This document shows positions 14,301 through 26,300 of a DNA stretch of 64,000 bases, in pieces; the stretch's first letter is position 1, and each line of letters starts with the position of its first letter. A program made the translations under genes and the position numbers. This DNA comes from Apus apus (Eukaryota; Chordata; Aves; Apodiformes; Apodidae). The DNA lies in the NCBI RefSeq assembly GCF_020740795.1, contig NC_067283.1, positions 1,701,659 through 1,765,658 on the forward strand, read 5' to 3'. The notes under the pieces were generated by a model. That model was not told where the DNA came from and ran no database searches. It worked only from the letters and a program-made list of their open reading frames with translations.

Positions 14301-17300
14301 AGTCCCTGTTCAGAGGCTTGCAAATCAGCATTAGACGTCCCTGAAAGTTGTAATAAATGTTAATTAGTGTGGATGGAATACTTGACTTAACTGAAATCAC
14401 TGTTGGAAGAAAATGTGGTATTTGCTGACAAAATATGGCTCGATCTCCCTCTAGTGTGAGATGAGATACATGAACTTGGGACACCTTGACTTGAATTTAC
14501 CATTTGTAGTACAAATCTGTTACATCCTCTCTAACCAGCAAAAATCCTTACATCTGAAGCTGAAATCTTAAGCTCAGCCTTTGCAGATTTGCTTTCCAGG
14601 ACTGTTGTGCAAGTTTACTTCTGCTTATGCTAAATGCCAGGATGATTAAACTTCCTTGAAACTAGTGCAAAAGTCAACGAGGCAGTTAAACCAATGAGCT
14701 GGCCAAGGGCACAAAGGGGAGTGACCAACGTAGAGGTACAATAGCTACATCTCTCTCTGCCTCCCTTGGAAAGGTGGATTTGATGTGACATTTTCACATC
14801 TAGATTTAGGCTAGACATTAGGAAAAAAATTATCCACATGTGAGAGTCCAACAGAGGCTACAAGGATGATTAAGGGACTGAAATATCTGTCTGCTGAGGA
14901 AAAGCTGAGAAACCTGGGGCTGTTTAGTGTAGAGAAGAGAAGGCTGAGAGGGGATTTTATTAATGTTTATAAATATCTGAAGGGTGGGTGTCAAGAAGGG
15001 GCCAATCTCTTCTCAGTCATTCACTGTGACAGGACAAGGGGCAAAGGACACAAACTGAAGCACAGGAAGTTACATCTCAACATGAGAAAACTTCTGTACT
15101 GTGAAGTGATGGAGCTCTGGGCCAGGCTGCCCAGAGAGGTTGTGGAGTCTCCTTCTCTGGATACTTCGAAGACCCATCTGGGTGTGTTTCTGTGTGACCT
15201 GCCCTAGGTGATCCTGCTCTGGCAGGAGTGTTGGACTGGATTATCTCCATAGGTCCCTTCCAAGCCTGACCACTCTAAGATTCTCTGATTCTATGAAATG
15301 GGCTGATTCCCTCTATTGCTTAAACCTTGTAGCCAATATGCATCTTCGACTCAGTTCAAGCTTATATGTTGTTGTTTTTTCTTTCTTGCCAACAGATACT
15401 TTGTCACTTTCGCAAACTATGTTGTAGTCCATGGCTTCGAACATGCCACAAAGAGCAAAAGGTCAGTGGGCTGATAAACGTTTATCAGTGGGATTGATAG
15501 GGACACAGTGATACTGTTTGGGTTAAAGTATCTAACCAGAGTGAGCAGCACTAAGCCTGGGGATCTCTGCTCCACGGTCCAGCTGCATCTCCTCTCAGCT
15601 GGCCACTGGCTGCTCCTGCTGTCTTCTGAGCCCACAGGAGCAGCTGTTGAAAGGTTTCCTCTACAGATCATCCTCCATCTCCTTCTAGCCGTGAACAACT
15701 CCTTTTGTAGGAGAAGGAAGCCTATCAATCTGGTATTTGGGGTTCAGGTAAGGAGTGGGACCTCAGAAAGGATGCTGTAGGAATCCAGCAGGAAATTTCC
15801 ACTGCTTGTCTCAGATGACGTCAGTCTTGTGGAATAGTAAATGCAGGCATGAGCACTAGATAGAAGCAGATTTGCAGCCACTTCCTCTGAATCACCCTCT
15901 TGATGTGCAGCCCATCATGAAAGTCATGTGATTTTCTGTATCTCTGGGTGTGGTTCCTATTCTGCAAAGACCACTGGGCCAGAGGCAGGGTGGATGGATG
16001 GAGTTCTCTTTTCCCTCATTGCCTTATTTCTGTGTGTTTGGTGTGCAAATCTATTTGCACTATGTACATGGACCTGTTGGAGATGGGCCAGAGAAGGGCC
16101 ACTAAGATAATCAAAGGGCTGGAGCACCCCTGCTGTGAAGACAGACTGAAAAAGTTGGGTCTGTTCAGCCTGGACAAGAGAAGGATTAGGGGAGACCTTA
16201 TAGTGGCCTTCCAATACATAAATGGGGTCTACAGGGAAGCTGGGGAGGGGCTTTTCACCAGAGATGGCAATGATAGGACAAGGGATAATGGTTTTAAACT
16301 GAAAGAGGAGAGATTTAGGTTAGACATCAGGAAGAAATTCTTCACCATGAGGGTAGGAAGGTGCTGGAATAGGTTGCTCAGGGATGTTGTGGAAGCCCCC
16401 TCCCTGGAGGTGTTCAAGGCCAGGTTGGATGAGGCTTGTGCAGCCTGGTCTAGTGGGAGGTGTCCCTTCCCATGGCAGGGAGGTTGGAACCTGATGATCT
16501 TTTAGGTCCCTTCCAACCTTCACCATTCTATGATCTCTTCTTTCCAGGCTTTCTGTACCCTCTCTGGGAGTGAGGTAGCAGATAAAGTTTGGAAGGCAGA
16601 AAAGTGGCAATTTGCAGAAAAACTAACTGATGAACCTTTGTCTTAATTCACCATCTTGCAGTGAAGCCTGGAAACACCATAAGACTGTGCTGAAACAATT
16701 CCTCACAGATTTCACCTCTGAGACCTCCATGTCACTAGCCTTATACACTGTTCTTCACAAACCCATCCGGGACCATATTGAGCAATATCTACTGCTCCTT
16801 ACCAAGCTGAAGGAGGTTCTGAAAGAGGTAGGAAGTTTTATGTGATGTTTCTTGACTGGCTTGTACTAAAATCTTATGCAGGGCTTTGTGGTGGTGTCAT
16901 TGAATCCAAAGATGGCTGGAAGTAAACAATTTCCAGTGGACCACTAGGGCTGTAGGAACCAGCACCAGTGTGGTTTAGCCCACCTGAAGGTCTCAAAGCA
17001 ATGAACAGTGGCCTCTCCAGCATACTACAAGCTACTCATCACACAGAGGAACTGCAAAAGGTCAAGCAAGTGGCCTGAGGTTGCACGCTTCTGCTGGTGG
17101 CAGAGATAATGCTAGATTAGGGAGGTTTTTCTTGGAAATGGGGTTGGAAGGTTAGCTCTCATTAGCCCTTTGGATTCAGAACTGCTGAGGCTGTTCTGCA
17201 GCCTTAGGCCAGAGAGTAGCTGTCCTCCATAGCTATGTCTAAAAATTTGCTCAAGCCTTGCCTTCTGTTATCAGGGCTCTGAAAAGGACGTTGTTTCCAG

Positions 17301-20300
17301 TGCCATCAAGGAATATGGGAAGCTGGAGTCTTTCATCAGCCAAGTCCTGGATGAAGCTTGTTTTACCAAGTCCTTATGGAAATCCCTGGGCTACAAATTC
17401 ACAGTGAGTCATGGATGTAGGAAGTGGCTTGTTGGGGAGCTCTTTTGGAGGTCTTATACTTCTGCTTACACATGTAGGAAATTTAATACTGATCAAGCAT
17501 TTGAGGCCTGGTTTGGAAGCCAACAGAGCATGGCAGTGTGAAAGCCTTGGAGAAACCACATGGACACTGGGTGCTTTAGAAGCTGTGTCCAGTCCTGCTG
17601 TCACAGCTTGTGCCACGAGTTAGTCTCTGCAGGAAGTCTTGGCTTCTGTTCTATGTCCTCTCCCAAATCCTACTGTTTCCTGATGATCTTGATCCATCCT
17701 CTTGACCTCTGTGGTTCCCTCTGCAGGACATGCTCTGTGTACCTGAAAGGAGGCTGCTGGAAGACAGCAAAAATCTTCCCATCTCTGCCAGCACAAATCG
17801 ATCAGATCGGATCTTGCTCTTCGATGATGTCCTTGTGCTAATCCAGGTGAGTCTGCAACCTTTCAGAGGGATTGGAAGGGCAGCACAGATAAGTGACAGT
17901 AAAATTCAGGTTCCCTTGATGTTGAAAACGCAGCAGAGCTTGGCTGTTGGCAAAACCTTGTCTCCAATCCATGCACCTGTGTTTTGCACTGCAGAATAAA
18001 AGAAAGCATAATGAAGAAGGAACAGAAGAGCACCCACATTACTTTTTCCCTAGTAAATATCTACTATCCAACCACCACAGGCACTTTTCTAGTATCCCAA
18101 GGCCATGACTGCATATGAATCTGTTGAATTCTGTCCTTGTTAATTCAAAGAGTACCTGATAAGTCAGAGATATTATACTGTAAACACATGCATGAGACTA
18201 AATATGATCTTTCAGGGTTAACTCTGCTAGTGGTATGGGAGAAGCTGAGGGTGTTGTAGGGGTTATTTCAGGGATTTAGGGCCTGAGTCTAGGGCAGACA
18301 GGGAGTGTCTACAGCCATAGGATACCTAGATTAATAATATTTGTTTAAAGCTGTTCTACAGCATGTTAACTAAGTCCAGCTTTGCTTGCTCTGACTGACA
18401 GCTCCTGTAATCTAGCATGGCTCTCCTCATGTGCACCTCTCTCTGCTTGCTCTTTAGTCATATGCCAGCCCCTCAGGTGCCCAAACACATGACTGCCTTG
18501 TAAGCTGATAGATCTCATGAGCTCTTCCAAACATGAGCCTTTATGATAATGCTGGGCAGTACTCTGCAGTTTGCAGGGTCTAGGCCTGAGGAAATAGAGT
18601 GGTGATTATCTCCTCCAACTTTACATTGCAGATTTCCTAGCATGGAGTGATCTTGTGAGCAAGTGCCCCCAGGCTCCCTTTACAGTCAGGGGAGAGAAAC
18701 ATGCACTGTCTGGGTGTGGTTCATCTAACCTATTTTAGATGCCAAAACTAGGATGGGTTGAATCATGTCCTTGACTCCATTGACTAGGATGAGAGCACAG
18801 TGTGACCAGCTCACATGGAGAGATCTACATGGTAGACATCTCTGTTCAGCTAATGGTTCCTCCCCACTGTGTTTCATCTGCTTCTATGACTGTTACTGAG
18901 ACATGTGGAGATATAACTGTACTGGGGTTGAGCTGGTTAGCTTGGGCTGCCAGGAGAGGACTGCTGATAAGGGTTCTGGTGCTGGGAATCTGAACCTCCC
19001 TCAGTTCCCTTTTCCCCCAAATCTGGGAGACACATCAGTGGTTAACTCGTGGTGAACTCCACAATGCTAGTACCTAACCTTGGTCAACTACAACCTTAGA
19101 GGCAGCAGCTCTGTGCTGTGGGCACCTGACCTTTAGGCAGGAAAGGGAGACATAATATTAAATACAGTTTTTACCTAATATTTCTACTATTTCATTTTCT
19201 TCTGTTTGCTGTGCTATTGATTAAAGTAGAGACTCCTTAAATGTACTTGTGGGCTACTGTGTGACTGTGTCATCTGGACTCCAGATCCTAGAGAGATTAT
19301 AAAAACAATTAGTGAGTACTGTGTGCCAGGGATGATTTGGGAGTGGTGCCATGTTTTAAGGAAGAAACTCTTGTAGAGGTAAGTGCTGTCAAAGAAGGTT
19401 TGTTACTGTTAGTTGTAGCCATGGCATTACAGACCACCACTTATAAACTAAAAAATTCCTTCATCCTACATTTCTTCAGACTCCCAGGTCTGTCATCATC
19501 ACGTGGGATAGATGTGCAGACCACAAAAGAGGGAATTTACAACCAGTTTTGCTGTGCTCTTCAGTACATTGACAGAATGAGGGCAGAGTGTGATGTTTAC
19601 ACCAATAACAGGAACATCTTTTCCCTTTTGTTCCAGGGAAACAGCTTTCAGAGTTTTGATCTGAAGCTTGTGTGGGTAGATGAAAACTGCAGAGAGAAAT
19701 CGGCTCCAGGACCGTGAGTGTAAAATTTCCACTTAGAGGTTATAAAGAAAAAGCAACAGTTTACCTTGATTGTGAAACAGAGATAATTATTCAAAACTTT
19801 CTAACCAGTGTGGTTGTTTCTGGATTATGGGCAATTGCAGCATCCCTCAGATGGGATCACAGCAGCTTGCCTTGGAAATCAATCAATTATTATAAAATGG
19901 TTTTGGCTGTAGACCTAGAGAACAAAGATGAGTTGACTAGTTAAGTAACTCTTAGAATCATAGAATGGTTTGGGTTGGAAGAAACCTTAAGGATCACCTA
20001 GTTCCAGCCCCCCTGCCATAGGCAGGGACACATCCCACCAGATCAGGTTACTCCAAGCTCCATCCAACCTGCTCTTGAACACTTCCAGGGATGGGGCAGC
20101 CACAGCTTCTATGACAACCTATTCTGGTGTCTCATTAGCCTCATTGTAAAGAATTCCTTCCTAATACCATATCTAAATCTGTCCTCTTTAAGTCTGAAAC
20201 CATTATCTCTCCTCTTATCACTCTCTTGAGAAGGAGAAACGGACTGTAAAAGCACCATTAGCTTCTGAAGAGAAATGGGGAGAGCAGGACTGCTGTTTGA

Positions 20301-23300
20301 CTGAAATGTGTTTCTCAAGGTCTCTGTAATGTCTTTGGCTTCACAGGTATGGATTCAGTATTATAACCCCGGAAGAAACATTCTTTCTCTCTGCCAAAGA
20401 CCCTCAGATGAAGGTGAGCAGTGGGCAGGGTGTTTCTGTTCCACCTGATACACCAGGTGCTGAGCCTCGGAATAGAGGAATGGCACAGAGAAGGTGGCAG
20501 CTCTAGCAAGGACAAAACAATGTGTACTGAGTGGAAGTGAAATCGCATGAAGCATTGGGATTTTAGCTTCCTGATCAGAAGACAGATGAGTAGGTGATGA
20601 GAATGATGTTCCTGTCCATGCAGTAGGGTTGGAACTAGATGAGTTTTAAGGTCCCTTCCAACACAAATAATTCTGTGATTCCACAAATAGGCTCTGCTTA
20701 AAATTCAGCTGATGTTTTTCTCCTGTGATTTTTGCCATTTTTTGAATTAATTAAAGCAGAGTAACAAGTAGTGGGTGTTTTGGTTGCTGGGATTTTTTTG
20801 CCTTCTGTGAAGCCAATACCTTATTAGATGACCAGAGGTATCTTAGACCAGTGAATGTAGACAAAAAATATCTGGGTGCTGGAAGTGATCTGTCCTGAGC
20901 AGTTGGGTGTGCTGCAGAGCTAGGGATAGTACAGTCCCAGCAGCACAGTCCTGTGCCAAGGCTGATCAGTGGTGGTGAGAGTCAGGCTTAAGTACATCTT
21001 GCAGGACCCAAGCTAACATCTCTTGTTGATGCTGTATAACAGAATTGTCAGAGTTGGAAGGAACCTCTAGAGATCATCCAGTCTAACTCCCCTGCTGAAG
21101 AAGGATCCCCTAGAGCACTAAAGACTGCATCCAGGCAGGTCTTGAATGCCTCCAGAGAAGGAGGCTCCACACCCTCCCTGGGCAGCCTGTTCCAGGGCTT
21201 TGTCACCCTCGCCATAAAGAAGTTTTTCTCACATTTAAAAAGAACTTCCCATGTTCCAGCTTCTGCCCATTGTCCCTCATCCTGTCACTGGGAACTACTG
21301 AACAGAGTCTTGCTCCATCCTCCTTGCACCCACCCTTAGATACTTGTAGGCATTAAATAAGGTCTCCCTTCAGCCTTCTCTTCTCCAGGCTAAAGAGTCT
21401 TAGCTCTCCCAGCCTTTCCTCATCAGGGAGATGCTCCAATCCCCCAGTCATCTTTGTTGCCCTCCAGTAGCTCTCTGTCTCTCTTAAAATCAGGAAGCCA
21501 GACCTGGACTCACTTCTCCAGATGTGGCCTCACCAGGGCAGAGTAGAGAGGGACAATGGCCTCTCTCGATCTACTGGCCACACTCCTCCTTATGCACCTC
21601 AGGATTCCATTGGTCTTCTTGGCCACCAAGGCACATTCCTGGTTCATGGATAATTTACTGTCTACCGGGACTATGAGATCCTTCTCCTCAGAACTGCTTT
21701 CCAGCAGATCCACCCTAGCCTATACTGGTGCTTGGGGTTCTCTCTTCTCAGGTGCAGGAGCCTACACTTACCCTTGTTGAACATCATTAGGTTCTTCTCT
21801 TCCCAGCTCTCCAGCCTGTCCAGGTCCATGGATGGCAGCACAGCCTTCTGGAATGTCGCCATCCCTCCCAGTTCAGTGTAACCAGTGAACTTGCTGAGGT
21901 CACACCCTATCCCCTTGTTCTGGTCATTTATGAATACGTTGAACAAGACCGGACCTAGTATTGACCCCTGGAGGACACTACTGGTTACAGGCCACCAACT
22001 CAACCCTGCTCCATTAATCATGGCCCTCTGACCTCTGTCACAAAGCCAGCTCTCAGTTCACCTCACTGTCCACTCATCTAGCCCACACTCCTTCAGTTTC
22101 CTAATAAGGATGTTATGGGACACAGTGTCTGTAGATGGGACACAACTCACTGGTCCAACCAGAGGAATGGCACTGATGGGAACCCAACAGCTTCTTACTG
22201 CTCCTCCTGGAGCATCTCATGTTGGGAGCTATTTTGCTTTCTTCACTCATTAGTCAAACGCTCCTCTTCATCTGCCCCCAGGCTGTTTGGCAGTGGAAGC
22301 TGAACCAGGCCGTTCGGCAGGCGCTGAACGGGAAGAGGGACTTCCCGCTGTGGGGCAAGACTGGGGAGGGCACCGAGCCCCCGTCCTGCCGCTTCTTCAC
22401 CTACGGCTTCAGGCTGGAGGGCAAGTTCAAGAATGCATCCTACGAGGGCGAGTGGCACTGGGGAAAGCCACATGGCAAGTAAGGAGCTCTTTTTTTGTCC
22501 TTTCCCTAAGATAACCATGCAAGGATGGCCCTGCTGCCCTTGTGTAGCACTGCCTGAGTCCAAGGGATGCACCAATGCAGGTAGAGATGCCATAGAGTGG
22601 CTGTGGACATGGGGTGATGCATCTCATGCTGAGGGCCTGGACCACACACTGCAGGACGGTCGTCTCCCAGGGTGTGCCAATCTCTGGTTCCTGCCTCACT
22701 TGTTTCCAGAGGGAAATCTGGCATTGAGGATAGATTCAGGGGGCAGCTGGGACATGTTTGCTTGCTCTCAGGGCTCAGTCAAAGCACGAGTCCTACCACG
22801 TGATCTGTTGTGTTGTAGATGTCTCACTAGTGATACTGGTCTGTGCAGTAAATTGTAGAGGCTGCCCCTAAGAATGTGGTAATGATCACATTGAAGGTGC
22901 TACATTGGCTTATGACTCTAATTAGGACTTAGACTGAGTTAATGTTTATTTTCAAGACCTCAGCCTGAGGCATAAAATTTTACAGTCATGATGACAAAAA
23001 AACCCCACCAACAAAAAGCTTTTGCTTGCAAGTGAGGGATAAGTTTTATCCTGTGCTATCAAAGTATACTTTAATATCCAAACTATTATCAAAGGATTTT
23101 TTTTTAAAGTGAGTAAGTACAAAAGAAACTGGACTGCATTTCTTGGGGACATGAGAACTATTCACTAAACCCAACTGAAGAGTGAGCTCTGCCAAGAGGG
23201 GATGGTCTGTAAATTACAGGCTAAATGGTCCAAATCAAAATCGTTTTGACATAGGATAAAGTAATTTTTTTTTTTGTGAAGAAACAGGAAATATGTCCAA

Positions 23301-26300
23301 CCTCCTCAGATACCTTAATGGGCTGATTTGGAGTTTTTACAATTCCTGAGTTTTACACAGTTTGTTTACAGTCGAAGCAAAATAAAGAGATTAGTTTGGA
23401 AGAGCCTTAAATAATGAGAAGATCCAAAATCAAAAGTTTAAACCTGAATCTTCTGTGGAAGGGATTGGGCCTTGCCTCAGAATGGTGTTAATGGTGTAGA
23501 GCTACACTTAAGGCAGTCCTCTACATCATTCCCACCTTCCCCAGCACCTGTGCTCCTGGCAGGGATTGGAAAACCCCAGAGTGCAGCCACAGAGGGACAA
23601 GCACCTCACTTTGCTCTTTGTCTCCTCCTGATTTAGTATTGGAGAAATGAGATGAATGAATACCTCTGCTGCTTCAGAATAAGTCACTTAGTTGAGGCAC
23701 CCCAGGGCATTTTGGCAGAACGAAGTGACTTCAGCTGCTTTTAATATTTTGGCTGTTAATTGCTTAACTCTGGGCTTTCCTTCCCACTCCTGAATTTACT
23801 CTTCTGTGTGACTTGCTACAAGTACAGGGTTACAGAACAGCAAAGCTGGCCTCGATGGTGTGATCACCTCTGAGGGAGAGCCTGGAATGGCAAAGCACTG
23901 GAGCAGAAAGCTGCAGCAGTGTGAATCAGGGCTCTTCAGGAAAAACATTTGTGTTCTTCACTGTTCTGCCCCAGTGCTCCTGATGATCTGATGTGGTGGA
24001 AGAAGTAGCTTAAACCATCCCAGTGGCTGGAGCAGGGATTCTCTGTGGTTTGCTCTTCTTTGCTAACATCTATACTAAAAGCAAAGGGACACGGATTTTA
24101 AATCTACTTTAAATTAATCTGACTCCTTCCCTGTAAATTCCAGTAAAAGAACCTGTCTCATGTAGGTGTTTAAAGCAACAACCTCGGTGAAAGTCAAACA
24201 AATGTGTCATGGTTTTGGTACTGCACCATCTTCTTTTGTCTGTGGTTGGGGAATGTGTAGGGAACTGGCTATGTCTGGGATGATGCAAGAATTAAAACAG
24301 TGTGTGGGTGGAAAGGGAGATTGGAAGAAGAGAAATGCATTCACTACTGAGCATGACTGTGCAGTGATTTGACCATCACATTGATGGTTCCAGTCTCATT
24401 TTGCATTGTTGACTCGTGTAATCATTTCTACAACCCCCCCACAAAACAGATGGAAAGATACTGTCCCTTTAAGCCAGTGCTTGTCTCATTTGTTTTCATA
24501 GTGCCTGGTACAATTAAGTTCTGGACTATGTTGTCATTATGTTGTCTGCAGGGATGTGCTATGCTGGAACTTCAGTTGGCTTAATCACATGCTGCACTGC
24601 CATTCCAAAGGATCATCTGCAAGGTCCTAAATGGATGACCCAGCAAATCTAAAAAATGATTTTGTGATTAGTGAACTTGGAAGGAGATTCTTTCCTCTCA
24701 TTCCAGGACATGAAAACATAACGGTATTAAATCCTTACAATGCAAACCGAAGTCCCAGAGCTGCCTGCAGAACTTCTGCATGTCCATCCCCTGAGGAAAT
24801 ATTTTGATTTTAACCATTTCAAGGTTGTGTTTTGATGCCTCTGTGGCAGATGTGAATGTTGCTGGAGATCTCCCTTGTGTAATTCTTCCTTTGAATTGCA
24901 GGGGGACACTGAAGTGGCGTGATGGACGCAACCATGTTGGAGATTTCAAAGAGGGCTTGGAGCATGGGTAGGTCTTAAAAACCAGGGCTTTCAAAAGAAG
25001 CTAAGAAATGGTTTCCCACAGGGACATAGGACACTAGCATCTTGTACGGGGGCTGTATTCAGTGTTACAGCCCAATTCATCTGGTCTGTTTTAAACACCT
25101 GGCTTAAGCTTGAGTAGATTGTAACCTAGAGTGTTAGGGAGTGTGGGCAGATGAGGGGTTCAGATGCAAACATCTCCTCAGCTGGATTAATCTAACTCCA
25201 GATCTCAAAGTCTAGGTGAATTGATTAAGATTAAATGCCTTGGAAAAGTTATTTTTAGATATCTTCCTATCTCCTATGAGAAGAGCCTCAGAGAGTTGGG
25301 GTTGTGCAGCCTGGAGAAGAGAAGGCTCCAGGGAGACCTGAGAGCACCTTCCAGTGCCTGAAGGGGCTCCAGGAAAGCTGGGGAGGGACTTGGATAAGAC
25401 AGGGAGTTATGGGACAAGGGTTAACTGTTTCAAGCTGAAAAAGGAGAGATTTACCTTAGATATTAGGAGGAAATTCTTCGTGAGAGCCTGGCCCAAGTTG
25501 CCCAGAGAAGCTGTGGCTGCCCCATCCCTGGCAGTGTTGAAGGGCAGGTTGGATGGGGCTTGGAGCAGCCTGGGCTGCTGGGAGGTGTCCCTGTCCATGA
25601 CAGGGGTTTGGAACTAGGTGGTCTTTAAGATCCTTTCCAACCCAAGCCATTCCATGATCTGTGAAGAAACCCTCTTGAATTAGGAGTTTTCAGGGGGGAA
25701 AAAACCTGTATTATGAAATTCAAGCATTATTGTTTTAAAATTTTTGAAAACAAAGACTTTCAGATTTTTCATCTCTACATGAGTTCCAGAATTGATTAGA
25801 TTTTTAAAGGGAAAAACTGTCTCAAATACTTTGTGTTGAGCTTAAGAAAATATGTTTTTGGGATGAAAGCAACTGCTGTGGTTGCCTAACTCAGCCCCTG
25901 TACTGGGGAAGGGGTAGAGAGGGGAAAAAGCAAAACCACTGGGAGTAGTTCTGTAGAAGAAGCAATGACAAACTGACTGCAGCTTAAAAGGAGATGAGCT
26001 CTTGCTTGGATCAAGTCCATTGACAGCTGGAAGTAGTGTCAGAGGTAGAACTGACCCCAACCTTTTAAATCAGCTTGGGAGTCTGGTCCTTAGTTTGTAA
26101 ACTTCATCCAGTACAACTGAGTTGCCTTTTGCCGTGCCAGGTCCTGCACCTGGGCCAGGGCAACCAGAGGTATGAATAGAGGCTGGGCAAGACATGCTAG
26201 AGAGCAGTCCTGTGGAAAAAGACCTGGGGGTACTAGTAGATCAAAAGCTGGACATCAGTCACCAACGTGCAGTTGCAGCCCAGAAGATCAAGTCCATCCT

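Noticed and set aside
15948..16505. 185-residue open frame on the plus strand
   Set aside because: Most of it is the C-terminal remnant of CR1 ORF2 and the start is non-homologous intron sequence; it is a LINE fragment, not a host gene.
22433..22858. 141-residue plus-strand frame overlapping ALS2CL coding exon 9
   Set aside because: It is in a different frame from the real exon and runs through the splice donor into the intron.
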